Below are positions 41,192 to 48,558 of a stretch of 64,000 nucleotides of DNA, piece by piece. Location: assembly GCF_943193205.1 (NCBI RefSeq), contig NZ_CALPDD010000005.1:1-64000 (forward strand), in the 5' to 3' direction. Each line of letters begins with the position of its first letter. The stretch's first letter is position 1. The notes beneath the pieces are model-generated. The model did no database searches and was not told the DNA's origin. It saw only the letters and a list, made by a program, of their open reading frames with translations. The stretch comes from Alistipes muris (GTDB lineage Bacteria > Bacteroidota > Bacteroidia > Bacteroidales > Rikenellaceae). A program made the position numbers and the translations under genes.

Positions 41192-42793
41192 CTATTTCTT
41201 GGCGGCGTGGCGCTTGGCCGTCTGGATGCACTCGCGGCGAGGGACGATGACCGACACGCCGTCGTAGGTGATTTCTTCGCGGATAAGCCGTTTCATCTCT
41301 TCGCGGTTCTTGGGCAGCGGCACCGTCACGCGGATGTGGGCCGGGTCGACGCCCAGCCCGGCGCATATCTGTTCCAGGCGTCCGGTGCCCGCCGAATCCT
41401 GGCCGCCCGTCATGCCCGTGGTGAGGTTGTCCGAAATGATGACCGTGATGGGGCTCCGTTCGTTCACGGCGTCCAGCAGCCCCGTCATGCCCGAGTGGGT
41501 GAAGGTCGAGTCGCCGATGACGGCGATGGCCGGGCGCAGTCCTGCGTCGGCGGCTCCCTTGGCCATGGTGATCGACGCGCCCATGTCCACCACCGTGTCG
41601 ATGGCATGGAACGGCGCCAGCCACCCGAGCGTGTAGCAGCCGATGTCGCTGAAGACCTTGGCGGTGGGATATTCTTCGCGGACCACTTCGGTCAGCGCCG
41701 TGTACATGTCACGGTGGCCGCAGCCCTGGCACAGGGCGGGCGGACGCGGTACGACGATTTCGCTCGGGGCGTGGGCTTCCAGCGGTGCCAGTCCCAAGGC
41801 GGCGCGCACGCTGTCGGGCGTCAGTTCGCCCGTGCGGGGAAGTTCGCCCGTGAGCCGCCCGCGGATTGCTATGGGGGTCGGCAGAATGCCCCGCAGGGCT
41901 TCTTCGACCACGGGCTGCCCCTCTTCGGCGACGAGCAGCGCCCGGCACTCGGCGGCCATGCGGCGAATCAGCGCCGCGGGCAGGGGATATTGCGAAATCT
42001 TCAGCACGGGATACGGCGCCCCCTGCGCGAAGTTCTCCATGACATAGTTGTGGGCGATGCCGCAGGCAATGATGCCCAGCGACTTGTCGGCCCCGTCGGT
42101 ATAGGTGTTGAATCGGCTCGTTTCGGCTTCCTGCTCCAGCCGGGCGTTCTCTTCGAGCAGTGCTTTGTAGCGCACGCGCGAATTGGCCGGCATCAGCACC
42201 CATTGGCGCTTGTGCTCCGCTTCGGGGCAGTGCAGGGCGTTCTGTTCGCGTACGTCGGCCACTTCGACCACGGCGCGCGAATGGGCCATGCGGGTCGTCA
42301 GGCGCATCAGCACCGGGATGCGGTGGCGTTCCGACAGCCCGAACGCCTCCTGTACCATGTCGTAGGCTTCCTGCTGGGTCGAGGGCTCGAAGACCGGCAC
42401 TCCGGCGAATTTGCCGTAGAAGCGCGAATCCTGCTCGTTCTGCGACGAGTGCATCGAGGGATCGTCGGCCGCCACGACGACCAGACCGCCGTTGGCTCCC
42501 GTCATGGCCGCGTTGACGAACGCGTCGGCCGCGACGTTCATCCCTACGTGCTTCATGCAGACCAGCGCCCGCTTTCCGGCGAACGACATCCCCAGGGCTT
42601 CCTCCATGGCGGTTTTTTCGTTGGCCGACCATGCGCAGTGGATGCCGCGCTGTGCGGTGAGCGGATGGAGCTGGATGTATTCGGTGATTTCGGTCGAGGG
42701 GGTGCCAGGGTAGGCGTACACCCCCGACAGACCTGCGTGGAGGGCTCCCAGCGCGAGAGCTTCGTCTCCGAGTAAAAGTTCCCGTTTTGCCAT
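41192..42793 (-). CDS. iorA: Indolepyruvate oxidoreductase subunit alpha, without ferredoxin domain
   Basis: A 533-residue thiamine-diphosphate subunit. The N-terminal part has LLGDEALALGALHAGLSGVYAYPGTPSTEI; the ThDP site is CQGCGHRDMY and GDSTFTHSGMTGLLDAV with NLTTGMTGGQ. In most IorA proteins a C-terminal domain carries two 4Fe-4S clusters (about 600 residues in total). Here the protein stops after SVIVPRRECIQTAKRHAAKK with no CxxCxxCxxxCP motif, so electrons must pass to another carrier by a different route. First gene of the aromatic fermentation operon. Confidence 0.94.
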   Translation of the reverse strand: MAKRELLLGDEALALGALHAGLSGVYAYPGTPSTEITEYIQLHPLTAQRGIHCAWSANEKTAMEEALGMSFAGKRALVCMKHVGMNVAADAFVNAAMTGANGGLVVVAADDPSMHSSQNEQDSRFYGKFAGVPVFEPSTQQEAYDMVQEAFGLSERHRIPVLMRLTTRMAHSRAVVEVADVREQNALHCPEAEHKRQWVLMPANSRVRYKALLEENARLEQEAETSRFNTYTDGADKSLGIIACGIAHNYVMENFAQGAPYPVLKISQYPLPAALIRRMAAECRALLVAEEGQPVVEEALRGILPTPIAIRGRLTGELPRTGELTPDSVRAALGLAPLEAHAPSEIVVPRPPALCQGCGHRDMYTALTEVVREEYPTAKVFSDIGCYTLGWLAPFHAIDTVVDMGASITMAKGAADAGLRPAIAVIGDSTFTHSGMTGLLDAVNERSPITVIISDNLTTGMTGGQDSAGTGRLEQICAGLGVDPAHIRVTVPLPKNREEMKRLIREEITYDGVSVIVPRRECIQTAKRHAAKK

Positions 42794-42819
42794 GTTTGCG
42801 GTCGGTTAGCTGTTTTGTA

Positions 42820-42827
42820 CAAAGTTA
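42820..42827 (-). promoter_or_regulatory. Promoter -7 box TAACTTTG for the iorAB operon
   Basis: TAACTTTG on the minus strand matches TAnnTTTG and lies 26 nt upstream of the iorA ATG. Confidence 0.65.
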
Positions 42828-42900
42828 AAAACTTTTAGCAGAAAAACCGCTTTCGGCAACAAAAAGTTAGCGATTGCGCTGATTTTCGGCAGAATCGTAG

Positions 42901-43152
42901 TTTCGGCGCGGGGCGCACAATCCCGTCATCGTGTCGTTGCTGTTGGTTATTACGCCCGACGTTCTGCGCTATTATCAGCGTTATCGGGTTTGTTCCGTGC
43001 TGTTGGACGAGGTTTGTTTCGAGCATCGCGAGTTGCTGCGGTGCGTCCGCGAGCACGACGAGCAAGGGTGCGTCGCCATGTTGCAGCGCCACCTTAAGTC
43101 CATCCGCGAGTTCTCCCGCACCAACAACCAGGAGAATCATTTCCTCGAATGA
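42901..43152 (+). pseudogene. Remnant of a GntR/FCD regulator (C-terminal piece)
   Basis: The frame after TAG 42898 reads FRRGAHNPVIVSLLLVI and later FEHRELLRCVREHDEQGC and MLQRHLKSIREF, which is the end of an FCD ligand-binding domain (HNP loop and the metal-binding His helices) of GntR-family regulators. The N-terminal winged helix and the first half of FCD are missing, and the only start is a GTG inside the domain. Stops crowd the upstream frame. It is divergent to iorA, where a regulator would be expected, so it is probably what remains of a lost local regulator. Confidence 0.6.
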
Positions 43153-43154
43153 GA

Positions 43155-43185
43155 AAGTCCCGGAAACATTCGTTTTCCGGGACTT
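43155..43185. terminator. Bidirectional terminator
   Basis: AAGTCCCGGAAA pairs with TTTCCGGGACTT around CATTCGT. It lies 3 nt from the amidase stop on one side and the FCD remnant end on the other. Confidence 0.8.
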
Positions 43186-43188
43186 GTG

Positions 43189-44232
43189 CTATTTCGCCGC
43201 TTGAAAGACGAACGGCTCGGCCGGGCTGAACTCTGCGCTCGTGTTCCCGGCATACCGTTTGCCCGAGGCCGGGTCGATCATCCCGACGGGAGCGCCTGCC
43301 GTGAAATCCAGTTCGTCGAAATCCACCCAGATAAGGAACGGATAGAGCACCGATTCGTAGTAGTAGACGCGGTTTTTCTGGTCGGCGACCGTGCGCCAGC
43401 GCGTCGACGAGATGTTCGGTTCGTCGGGCGTGCTGATGCCCAGCGGCACCGAGACGTTGCGGATGACGCTGAAGACCGATGCCACGGCCAGCCGCTGCTC
43501 GGCGGTTTTGGGAACCGCATCTATGTAGAACGAAGCCCGTACGAAACGGTCGGCCGCCCGGTTGGTGCCCGGCAGGAAAACGAGCCCTCCGATGCTGTTC
43601 CAATAGTCGTCGAGCGCCAGCTGTTTCTCGAATGCGGGCGAGTTGGTCATGACTTTGTAGGCGCAGTCGTGGTGGATGGCAAGTTTGCCGTCGATGTATT
43701 CAAATATGGCGCTGTCGCCCGTGGCGTCCGACACCGACAGATGGAGCGCCGCCATCCTCGTGCCGTCGGGCATCATGTCCGAAACCACGTCGAATTCGCC
43801 GCCCGAAAAGGCGGCCACGGCTTCGTCCACCGTCGCGAAGTTGTCCAGTACGTATTGCGTCCATGCCGAGACCGAGAGGGCCGGTTTGCGGCCGTCGTTC
43901 GCGGGGTATTCCGATTCCGCCAGCCACAGCAGATTCGCGGCCAGTCCTTTTTCGTTCATCCCGTCCGTCGTGCAGATGTCGTAGGCCGAGGTCACCACAC
44001 TGCCGTATTTCGACGTCCATTCCAGCGAGTTCGCGCCCGCCGCTCCGTCGCGGCGCATGCCCCGCGGGAATACCCAGAGTTTGCTCTGCGGGTCTTCTTT
44101 CCAGTCCATCGTCCGGCCCGTCAGCGTTGTTTCTTCCGGGCCCGTGTATACTACTCTCGTGCACATTTCCGCTCTCGGTTCACTCCATGCCGCCGTCGCC
44201 AGCAGCAGTATCAGAATTGTTTTCTTGTTCAT
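43189..44232 (-). CDS. Secreted choloylglycine hydrolase-family amidase
   Basis: A 347-residue Ntn hydrolase of the bile salt hydrolase/penicillin V acylase family. The nucleophile is Cys24 in AEMCTRVVYTG, exposed after signal cleavage and removal of a few residues; other landmarks are GRTMDW (catalytic-site Arg and Asp), DGMNEKGLAANLLWL (Asn), VMTNSPAFEKQL (Asn) and a late TRWRTVAD Arg. The signal MNKKTILILLLATAAWSEP sends it to the periplasm, as in other Gram-negative homologues. Substrate could be bile salts, N-acyl amines or acyl-homoserine lactones; sequence does not decide. It abuts the island 2 border. Confidence 0.88.
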   Translation of the reverse strand: MNKKTILILLLATAAWSEPRAEMCTRVVYTGPEETTLTGRTMDWKEDPQSKLWVFPRGMRRDGAAGANSLEWTSKYGSVVTSAYDICTTDGMNEKGLAANLLWLAESEYPANDGRKPALSVSAWTQYVLDNFATVDEAVAAFSGGEFDVVSDMMPDGTRMAALHLSVSDATGDSAIFEYIDGKLAIHHDCAYKVMTNSPAFEKQLALDDYWNSIGGLVFLPGTNRAADRFVRASFYIDAVPKTAEQRLAVASVFSVIRNVSVPLGISTPDEPNISSTRWRTVADQKNRVYYYESVLYPFLIWVDFDELDFTAGAPVGMIDPASGKRYAGNTSAEFSPAEPFVFQAAK

Positions 44233-44301
44233 GTTCGCCCCTTTCGCAAATTGCGTGCTACACCTCTTCTTAGGGCCGGAGTTTTCGGATACGACACGAA
44301 A

Positions 44302-44327
44302 AACCTCTTACATTGCTGTAAGAGGTT
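44302..44327 (-). terminator. Terminator of the displaced tRNA-Arg
   Basis: AACCTCTTACA and TGTAAGAGGTT form a perfect 11-bp stem around TTGC; on the minus strand it is followed by a T run. It lies just past the 3' end of the displaced tRNA-Arg half, so it was probably the original tRNA terminator. Confidence 0.8.
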
Positions 44328-44338
44328 GATTTTGAGTG

Positions 44339-44380
44339 TGACACCGACAGGACTCAAACCTGTAACCTTCTGATCCGTAG
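44339..44380 (-). repeat. Attachment site: displaced 3' half of tRNA-Arg(ACG)
   Basis: On the minus strand the 42 bp read as the exact 3' part of a tRNA: anticodon loop CTACGGA (anticodon ACG), stem TCAGA, variable AGGTT, T arm ACAGG-TTTGAGT-CCTGT, acceptor strand CGGTGTC and discriminator A. The matching 5' strand TCTGA is absent; upstream lies unrelated AT-rich sequence. This is the usual footprint of a tyrosine integrase that recombines in a tRNA anticodon arm. The intact gene should lie at the other end of the island, beyond the right edge. Confidence 0.85.
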
Positions 44381-44480
44381 GCATAATTCGGCTGTTTTTA
44401 CGAATTTCGACCGATTTCTACATCTGTTCGTAATTGTTTGTTTTTCAGATGTAAATATAACTATTTTCTTTCATTCTGTT

Positions 44481-44511
44481 TTTGTCTATTTCTATTTATT
44501 TTGTAGTTTTG
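44481..44511 (+). promoter_or_regulatory. Integrase promoter, TTTG and TAGTTTTG boxes
   Basis: TTTG at 44481-44484 and TAGTTTTG at 44504-44511 are separated by 19 bp, the textbook Bacteroidetes -33/-7 arrangement. The integrase ATG is 40 nt downstream. The rest of the 44233-44551 gap holds the displaced tRNA half and its terminator. Confidence 0.75.
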
Positions 44512-44551
44512 TGTATAAATTGTGTGCCCGATTCCGAAATTTATACACAAA

Positions 44552-45772
44552 ATGAATTACGCAAAAGACGGTATCACGGTCGCGGCAATGCTCGATACGA
44601 GCCACCCGAAGAAAAGCGGACTTTATCCGGTTCGTATTCGGGTAACCTATGCCCGGGATCGTCGATACTACCCGACCGGAAAAGATATGACCCCGGAGGA
44701 ATGGGATGTATTGCCGGCCTCGAAAGCCCGGCAGGCTGTCGCAGTCCGCAAGGACATCGAAAACAGCTATCAGATTGTACGATCTGCCGTCGAAGAGCTG
44801 GCTTCGGCGGGCAGCTTCTCTCTCGATGCTCTCAACGGTCGGTTGAAAGGTGCAGCGTCGGATACGGTAAATACGATGTTCCGGGCGAAGATAGAGCATT
44901 TGCGAAAGGCTGAGCGTATCGGCAGTATGCTTGTCTACGATAACGTGTTGAAAGGGTTGGAGCGTTTCTCTGGTGAGCATATCCGGTTCGAGGTAATCAC
45001 GGTCGCGTGGTTGGACAAGTATGCTGCATTTCTGCACAAGGAGGGAAAAACACAGACGACTGTTTCGATACACTTGCGTCATCTGCGAGCCATCCTCAAT
45101 GAAGCTCGACGTCTTGGCGTAGTCAAGGAGGCGCAATATCCGTTCGGCCGCGGTCGCTATGAAATACAAGCTGGTGAAGGACGCAAGCTGGCGCTTACAT
45201 TAGAGCAGATCGGACAAATCGCCCGTTACGACGACGGAACCGACACTTCGGCCAAATACCGCGATTATTGGCTGTTCCTCTACTTGTGCAATGGCATCAA
45301 CGTCGCCGATTTCGTGAAGTTGAGGTATCGGGACATCGTGAACGGCGAAATTTGTTTTGTCCGGCAAAAAACGGAACACACCACCAAAACTCGCAAAGAG
45401 ATTCGAGTTATTGTCACCGAACAGATGCGGGCCATTATCGACCGACGAGGCAATGCGCCAGCGCCGGAGCGATTCATTTTCCCGATTCTCGACGGGTCGG
45501 AAGATGCGATGAAACAAAAGATGAAAACGATGTATCTGACCAAAGCCATCAACAAACGGATGGCGGAAATCGGCCGTGTCCTCGGAATAGGCAATATCTC
45601 GACCTACACCGCCCGGCATTCGTTTGCTACGGTCTTGAAGCGCGCAGGGGCCAACATCGCCTATATCTCCGAATCGCTCGGGCACAGCGACCTCAAAACG
45701 ACGGAAAACTACCTCGCCAGCTTCGAGCGCGAGGAGCGGCAGAAGAATGCGGAATTACTCACGCAATTTTAG
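44552..45772 (+). CDS. Tyrosine recombinase, IntDOT-like (island 2)
   Basis: A 406-residue integrase, MNYAKDGITVAAMLDTSHPKK, with arm-binding, SAM-like (about 105-190) and catalytic domains. Catalytic residues seen are Lys in VRQKTEHTTK, Arg in TARHSFATVLKRAG, His in LGHSDLKTT and the Tyr in ENYLASF. The first Arg position reads CNGINVADF, so Arg I is lost as in CTnDOT integrase. It reads away from the tRNA-Arg fragment and is the probable integrase of island 2. Start chosen at ATG 44552 downstream of the promoter. Confidence 0.94.
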   Translation: MNYAKDGITVAAMLDTSHPKKSGLYPVRIRVTYARDRRYYPTGKDMTPEEWDVLPASKARQAVAVRKDIENSYQIVRSAVEELASAGSFSLDALNGRLKGAASDTVNTMFRAKIEHLRKAERIGSMLVYDNVLKGLERFSGEHIRFEVITVAWLDKYAAFLHKEGKTQTTVSIHLRHLRAILNEARRLGVVKEAQYPFGRGRYEIQAGEGRKLALTLEQIGQIARYDDGTDTSAKYRDYWLFLYLCNGINVADFVKLRYRDIVNGEICFVRQKTEHTTKTRKEIRVIVTEQMRAIIDRRGNAPAPERFIFPILDGSEDAMKQKMKTMYLTKAINKRMAEIGRVLGIGNISTYTARHSFATVLKRAGANIAYISESLGHSDLKTTENYLASFEREERQKNAELLTQF

Positions 45773-45776
45773 CATT

Positions 45777-46214
45777 ATGGGACGGTATAAATACGATAAA
45801 TTTTTAATGCAATTCTCATTAGAAACTCGTGAGGCAATTGCAAAAGAGTTGGTTGAATGTCATGGAGTCAATAGAGACGATTATGATTGGTGCAATATTG
45901 ATATTCGAGTAAAAAAGGCTGATCATGCACAACGGCATAGATTCAAGGAGACTCTCGAAAAACTTCAAAATTATATGACTTCGGATGTTCTATTGTGCGA
46001 TATGAATGGTAATGAGAGAGCTTTTCCTTTGTCGTCTTTTCCGGATGAAGAACGTGCTGTAACCGTTGGGCAGTTTTCAAAGATTACAGGACGTAATCGG
46101 AAAACGGTCGAAGATTGGATGCGCAAAGGATTAATCGTGCGGTTTGATTCGGGTATCGGGCCCAGAAAAATCGATATAGAAGCAACCATTGAAGAAATTT
46201 GTAAAAAATTATGA
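45777..46214 (+). CDS. Small protein with C-terminal HTH, 145 residues
   Basis: Starts 4 nt after the integrase stop (MGRYKYDKFLMQFSLETREA). The C-terminal third contains a MerR/excisionase-like helix-turn-helix (VTVGQFSKITGRNRKTVEDWMRKGLIVRF, about 97-125) and ends ATIEEICKKL. The AT-rich coding differs from the integrase. A hairpin terminator follows at once. Position and fold suggest an excisionase or regulator of island movement. Confidence 0.75.
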   Translation: MGRYKYDKFLMQFSLETREAIAKELVECHGVNRDDYDWCNIDIRVKKADHAQRHRFKETLEKLQNYMTSDVLLCDMNGNERAFPLSSFPDEERAVTVGQFSKITGRNRKTVEDWMRKGLIVRFDSGIGPRKIDIEATIEEICKKL

Positions 46215-46220
46215 TTTTTT

Positions 46221-46250
46221 TGACCGGTAAAAATAGGTTTTTACTGGTCA
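46221..46250 (+). terminator. Intrinsic hairpin after the HTH gene
   Basis: TGACCGGTAAAAA pairs with TTTTTACTGGTCA (one G-T pair) around TAGG. The following 200 bp (46251-46456) are AT-rich; GCCCAG at about 46287 recurs inverted as CTGGGC near 46312. No gene is seen there. Confidence 0.7.
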
Positions 46251-46456
46251 GCCCATTTACATTAGGTTACATTTAACTATTGTGTTGCCCAGTATTTATC
46301 TTGCTTTGCTGGGCATGCCGTTTACATTTATTGGCATTTATTACTTGGTTATCCGCTATTTACGTTTTGGATTCGTATTCCTCACCTTTGCACTATCAAC
46401 GTTGAGCAACCCGCTCGGCCGGCGGGAAATGTCAAATCGTTAAATAGTGTAAAGTT

Positions 46457-46852
46457 ATGGATCATTCCGTAATTGTAACTACTCCAGCGCAGCTGAAAAC
46501 CATCATCGACGAAGCGGTCTGCGCCATCATTCCGAAACTCGCTGACTTCCGGCGCAAGAACGAAGCCGTCGAAACGGACGGCATGACCGTTGAGAATGCA
46601 GCCCGGTTTCTGACTGAACAGGGCATCCCCACTACACGGTCTTCGCTCTACAATCTTATCTACAAAAATTCGATTCCCTATCGCAAGTTCGGACGACGTA
46701 CGGTCTTCTCGAAAAAGGAGTTGCTTGTGTGGATTGACGAGCGTCTGACGCGTCCTGTGTCGAAACGTTCGGAGGCCGCATTGCGGATTGCTCGAAGTGT
46801 TGAAAACAAAGGCTGTTCCGTGCATTCGTGCGGCACTTTTAAAATCGGGTAG
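46457..46852 (+). CDS. Excisionase-type HTH protein, 131 residues
   Basis: MDHSVIVTTPAQLKTIIDEAV leads to a MerR-like helix-turn-helix of the helix_turn_helix_17/excisionase kind: MTVENAARFLTEQGIPTTRSSLYNLIYKNSIPYRKFGRRTVFSKKELLVWIDERL (about 43-97). Such small proteins are common next to the integrase in Bacteroidales elements and act in excision or transcription control. It precedes a 149-residue unknown and the RepA-like gene at short spacing, likely one operon. Confidence 0.85.
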   Translation: MDHSVIVTTPAQLKTIIDEAVCAIIPKLADFRRKNEAVETDGMTVENAARFLTEQGIPTTRSSLYNLIYKNSIPYRKFGRRTVFSKKELLVWIDERLTRPVSKRSEAALRIARSVENKGCSVHSCGTFKIG

Positions 46853-46856
46853 CCTT

Positions 46857-47306
46857 ATGGAAACTCTCGAAACCATCAAGCTCGATAAGATGCGGGAGTT
46901 GGCTCGTTACCGCCAGCGTCCCGATGCAAAGCCTTACATCATCAATAAGTTGGAAGAGCAAATCAAGGTATTGGAGCATTGCGTAGACCTCAACGACAGC
47001 GGAGTGGATAATCGGTTGTTGATTTTGTTGAGGGACACTCTCTACAAAGCTTTGTACGTCGAGAACCGGGACGACGCATTGATTGTGGGCATGAGACTAA
47101 CATCCAATCCCGAAATCAAGCGTATCGGATTGGCTGATTTAATCTATACTGCAAAGTTCGACGACCCGCAAAAAGGATTGTACGAATTGTTGGAAATCGA
47201 GGCGTGCGACCGCCGGGCCATCATTACACACAATCCGGCCGATTCTCCGAGTGCTCGGTATGCGTTCGACTTGATTCTCGAAGGTCTCGATCACTTCAAA
47301 ATGTAG
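46857..47306 (+). CDS. Unknown protein of island 2, 149 residues
   Basis: METLETIKLDKMRELARYRQRPDAKP starts 4 nt after the HTH gene; an earlier in-frame start overlaps that gene and was rejected. The protein looks wholly helical, acidic and soluble, with repeated short helices (VDNRLLILLRDTLYKALY, LIYTAKFDDPQKGLYELLEIEA). No motif is recognised. It lies between an excisionase-like gene and the RepA-like ATPase, so it may serve element maintenance. Confidence 0.7.
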   Translation: METLETIKLDKMRELARYRQRPDAKPYIINKLEEQIKVLEHCVDLNDSGVDNRLLILLRDTLYKALYVENRDDALIVGMRLTSNPEIKRIGLADLIYTAKFDDPQKGLYELLEIEACDRRAIITHNPADSPSARYAFDLILEGLDHFKM

Positions 47307-47312
47307 GCGGTA

Positions 47313-48326
47313 ATGGGATTCGTAGATGATTGTATCATGAGCAAGCCGGAGCAAAGCGCTAAAATTGACATTTCGGCACTTATTATCGACTTGTCCGAAC
47401 GAGTGCCCGATCCGCAGCCGATCGTGCGAATTCGGGGTAATTTAATCGCTTCTCGGGGTAATGTCTCCGCTGTGGTAGGATTGGCCAAGTCAAGAAAGAC
47501 TTTTTTGACGTGTGCCGTGGCTTCGGGCTTCCTTTCCGATTCGGAGTTCATGGGGTTCGATACGCCCGCTACGGGTAAGGTGGTCTATATCGACACGGAG
47601 CAGTCGAAAGCCCACGTCCATAAGATCGCCCGGCGGATTCTTCGGAGCATCGGACTACCCACTGACCGCAACCACGATAAACTGATCGTTGCGGCGTTGC
47701 GGGAGTTGACACCCGATCAGCGCAAGGAGGTTACTTCCGAAATTCTGCGACGGTATAAGCCCGACCTGCTGATTCTCGACGGTGTGGCCGACCTCTGCAA
47801 CGATCCCAATGACTTGCACGAGTCCGAGGCCCTGACGTGCGAGCTGATGCGGTGGAGCAGCGAGTACGACAACCATATCCTTTGTGTGTTGCATTCCAAT
47901 CCCGGCGGCGAAAAAGCTCGTGGACACCTCGGTTCGGCATTGCTCCGTAAGGCTGAAACGGTCATGCTCGTCAAGGCCGATAGTGCTACTTCCGTCGTTT
48001 CGCCGCAGTATTGCCGGAACGAGCCGTTTTCGGAGTTCGCATTCCAGATCAATGCGGCCGGCCTACCAGAGCCGTGCGGTCTGCCGGCTCCTCAACCAAA
48101 AGAGGATGTATTCGCCGAGGTCATGGAGAGCGGTAAAGTCTATTCGCATTCGGAGTTGGCAGAATTGATTCGTGAACGGTTGAATGTAAAAGAGAGCGGG
48201 GCCAAGATGAAAATCTCCCGTGCTGTCAAGGCCGGTAACATCGTGAAGAACCAAGCAGGCGGTTATTACCTCCCGGGGTCGCAAGTCGAGGTTTCACAAC
48301 CCGAGTTGCACGATGAACCTTTCTGA
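47313..48326 (+). CDS. RepA-like AAA ATPase of a mobile element
   Basis: A 337-residue RecA-fold ATPase of the AAA_25/RepA type. The Walker A is unusual (VVGLAKSRKTFLT, about 57-69); Walker B is DLLILDGVADL (about 152-162); VLHSNPGGEKARGHLGSALLRKAE resembles the RecA-type H4 and sensor region. A C-terminal winged-helix-like stretch (KVYSHSELAELIRERL) ends the protein. Relatives act as hexameric helicases for element replication or as regulators. ATG 47337 (MSKPEQSAKI) is an alternative start. No primase follows, which is unusual. Confidence 0.82.
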   Translation: MGFVDDCIMSKPEQSAKIDISALIIDLSERVPDPQPIVRIRGNLIASRGNVSAVVGLAKSRKTFLTCAVASGFLSDSEFMGFDTPATGKVVYIDTEQSKAHVHKIARRILRSIGLPTDRNHDKLIVAALRELTPDQRKEVTSEILRRYKPDLLILDGVADLCNDPNDLHESEALTCELMRWSSEYDNHILCVLHSNPGGEKARGHLGSALLRKAETVMLVKADSATSVVSPQYCRNEPFSEFAFQINAAGLPEPCGLPAPQPKEDVFAEVMESGKVYSHSELAELIRERLNVKESGAKMKISRAVKAGNIVKNQAGGYYLPGSQVEVSQPELHDEPF

Positions 48327-48356
48327 ATATCTATGTCTTGTTACAGGCTTGTGGGA

Positions 48357-48413
48357 GGCGGGTCACAGTCACAACCCCTTATATAGGGGTGTGACTTTGT
48401 GACCCCACCCGCC
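48357..48413. repeat. Long imperfect palindrome after the RepA-like gene
   Basis: The arms run GGCGGG-TCACA-GTCACA-CCCCT and AGGGG-TGTGA-TGTGA-CCCGCC around TTATAT. The inner part (TCACAACCCCT with AGGGGTGTGA) is nearly perfect. No T run follows, so it is more likely a binding or origin-type site than a terminator. Confidence 0.65.
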
Positions 48414-48558
48414 CCAAACGGCTGGGAATTTTTCTTGTCCGATGTGTGCGACCGCTCCGAAATCATCTGATTTTGGGGCGGTTTTCTTATGCTCACTCTG
48501 TTTGGATTCTCATCATATATCTGAGAAAAGAAATCAAGTAAAACTTAATTCTTTTCTT

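Noticed and set aside
42835-43140. 101-codon minus-strand frame upstream of iorA
   Set aside because: It overlaps the FCD remnant, crosses the iorA promoter box, and has Gln/Arg/Cys-rich composition with no motif. It is the antisense shadow of the remnant.
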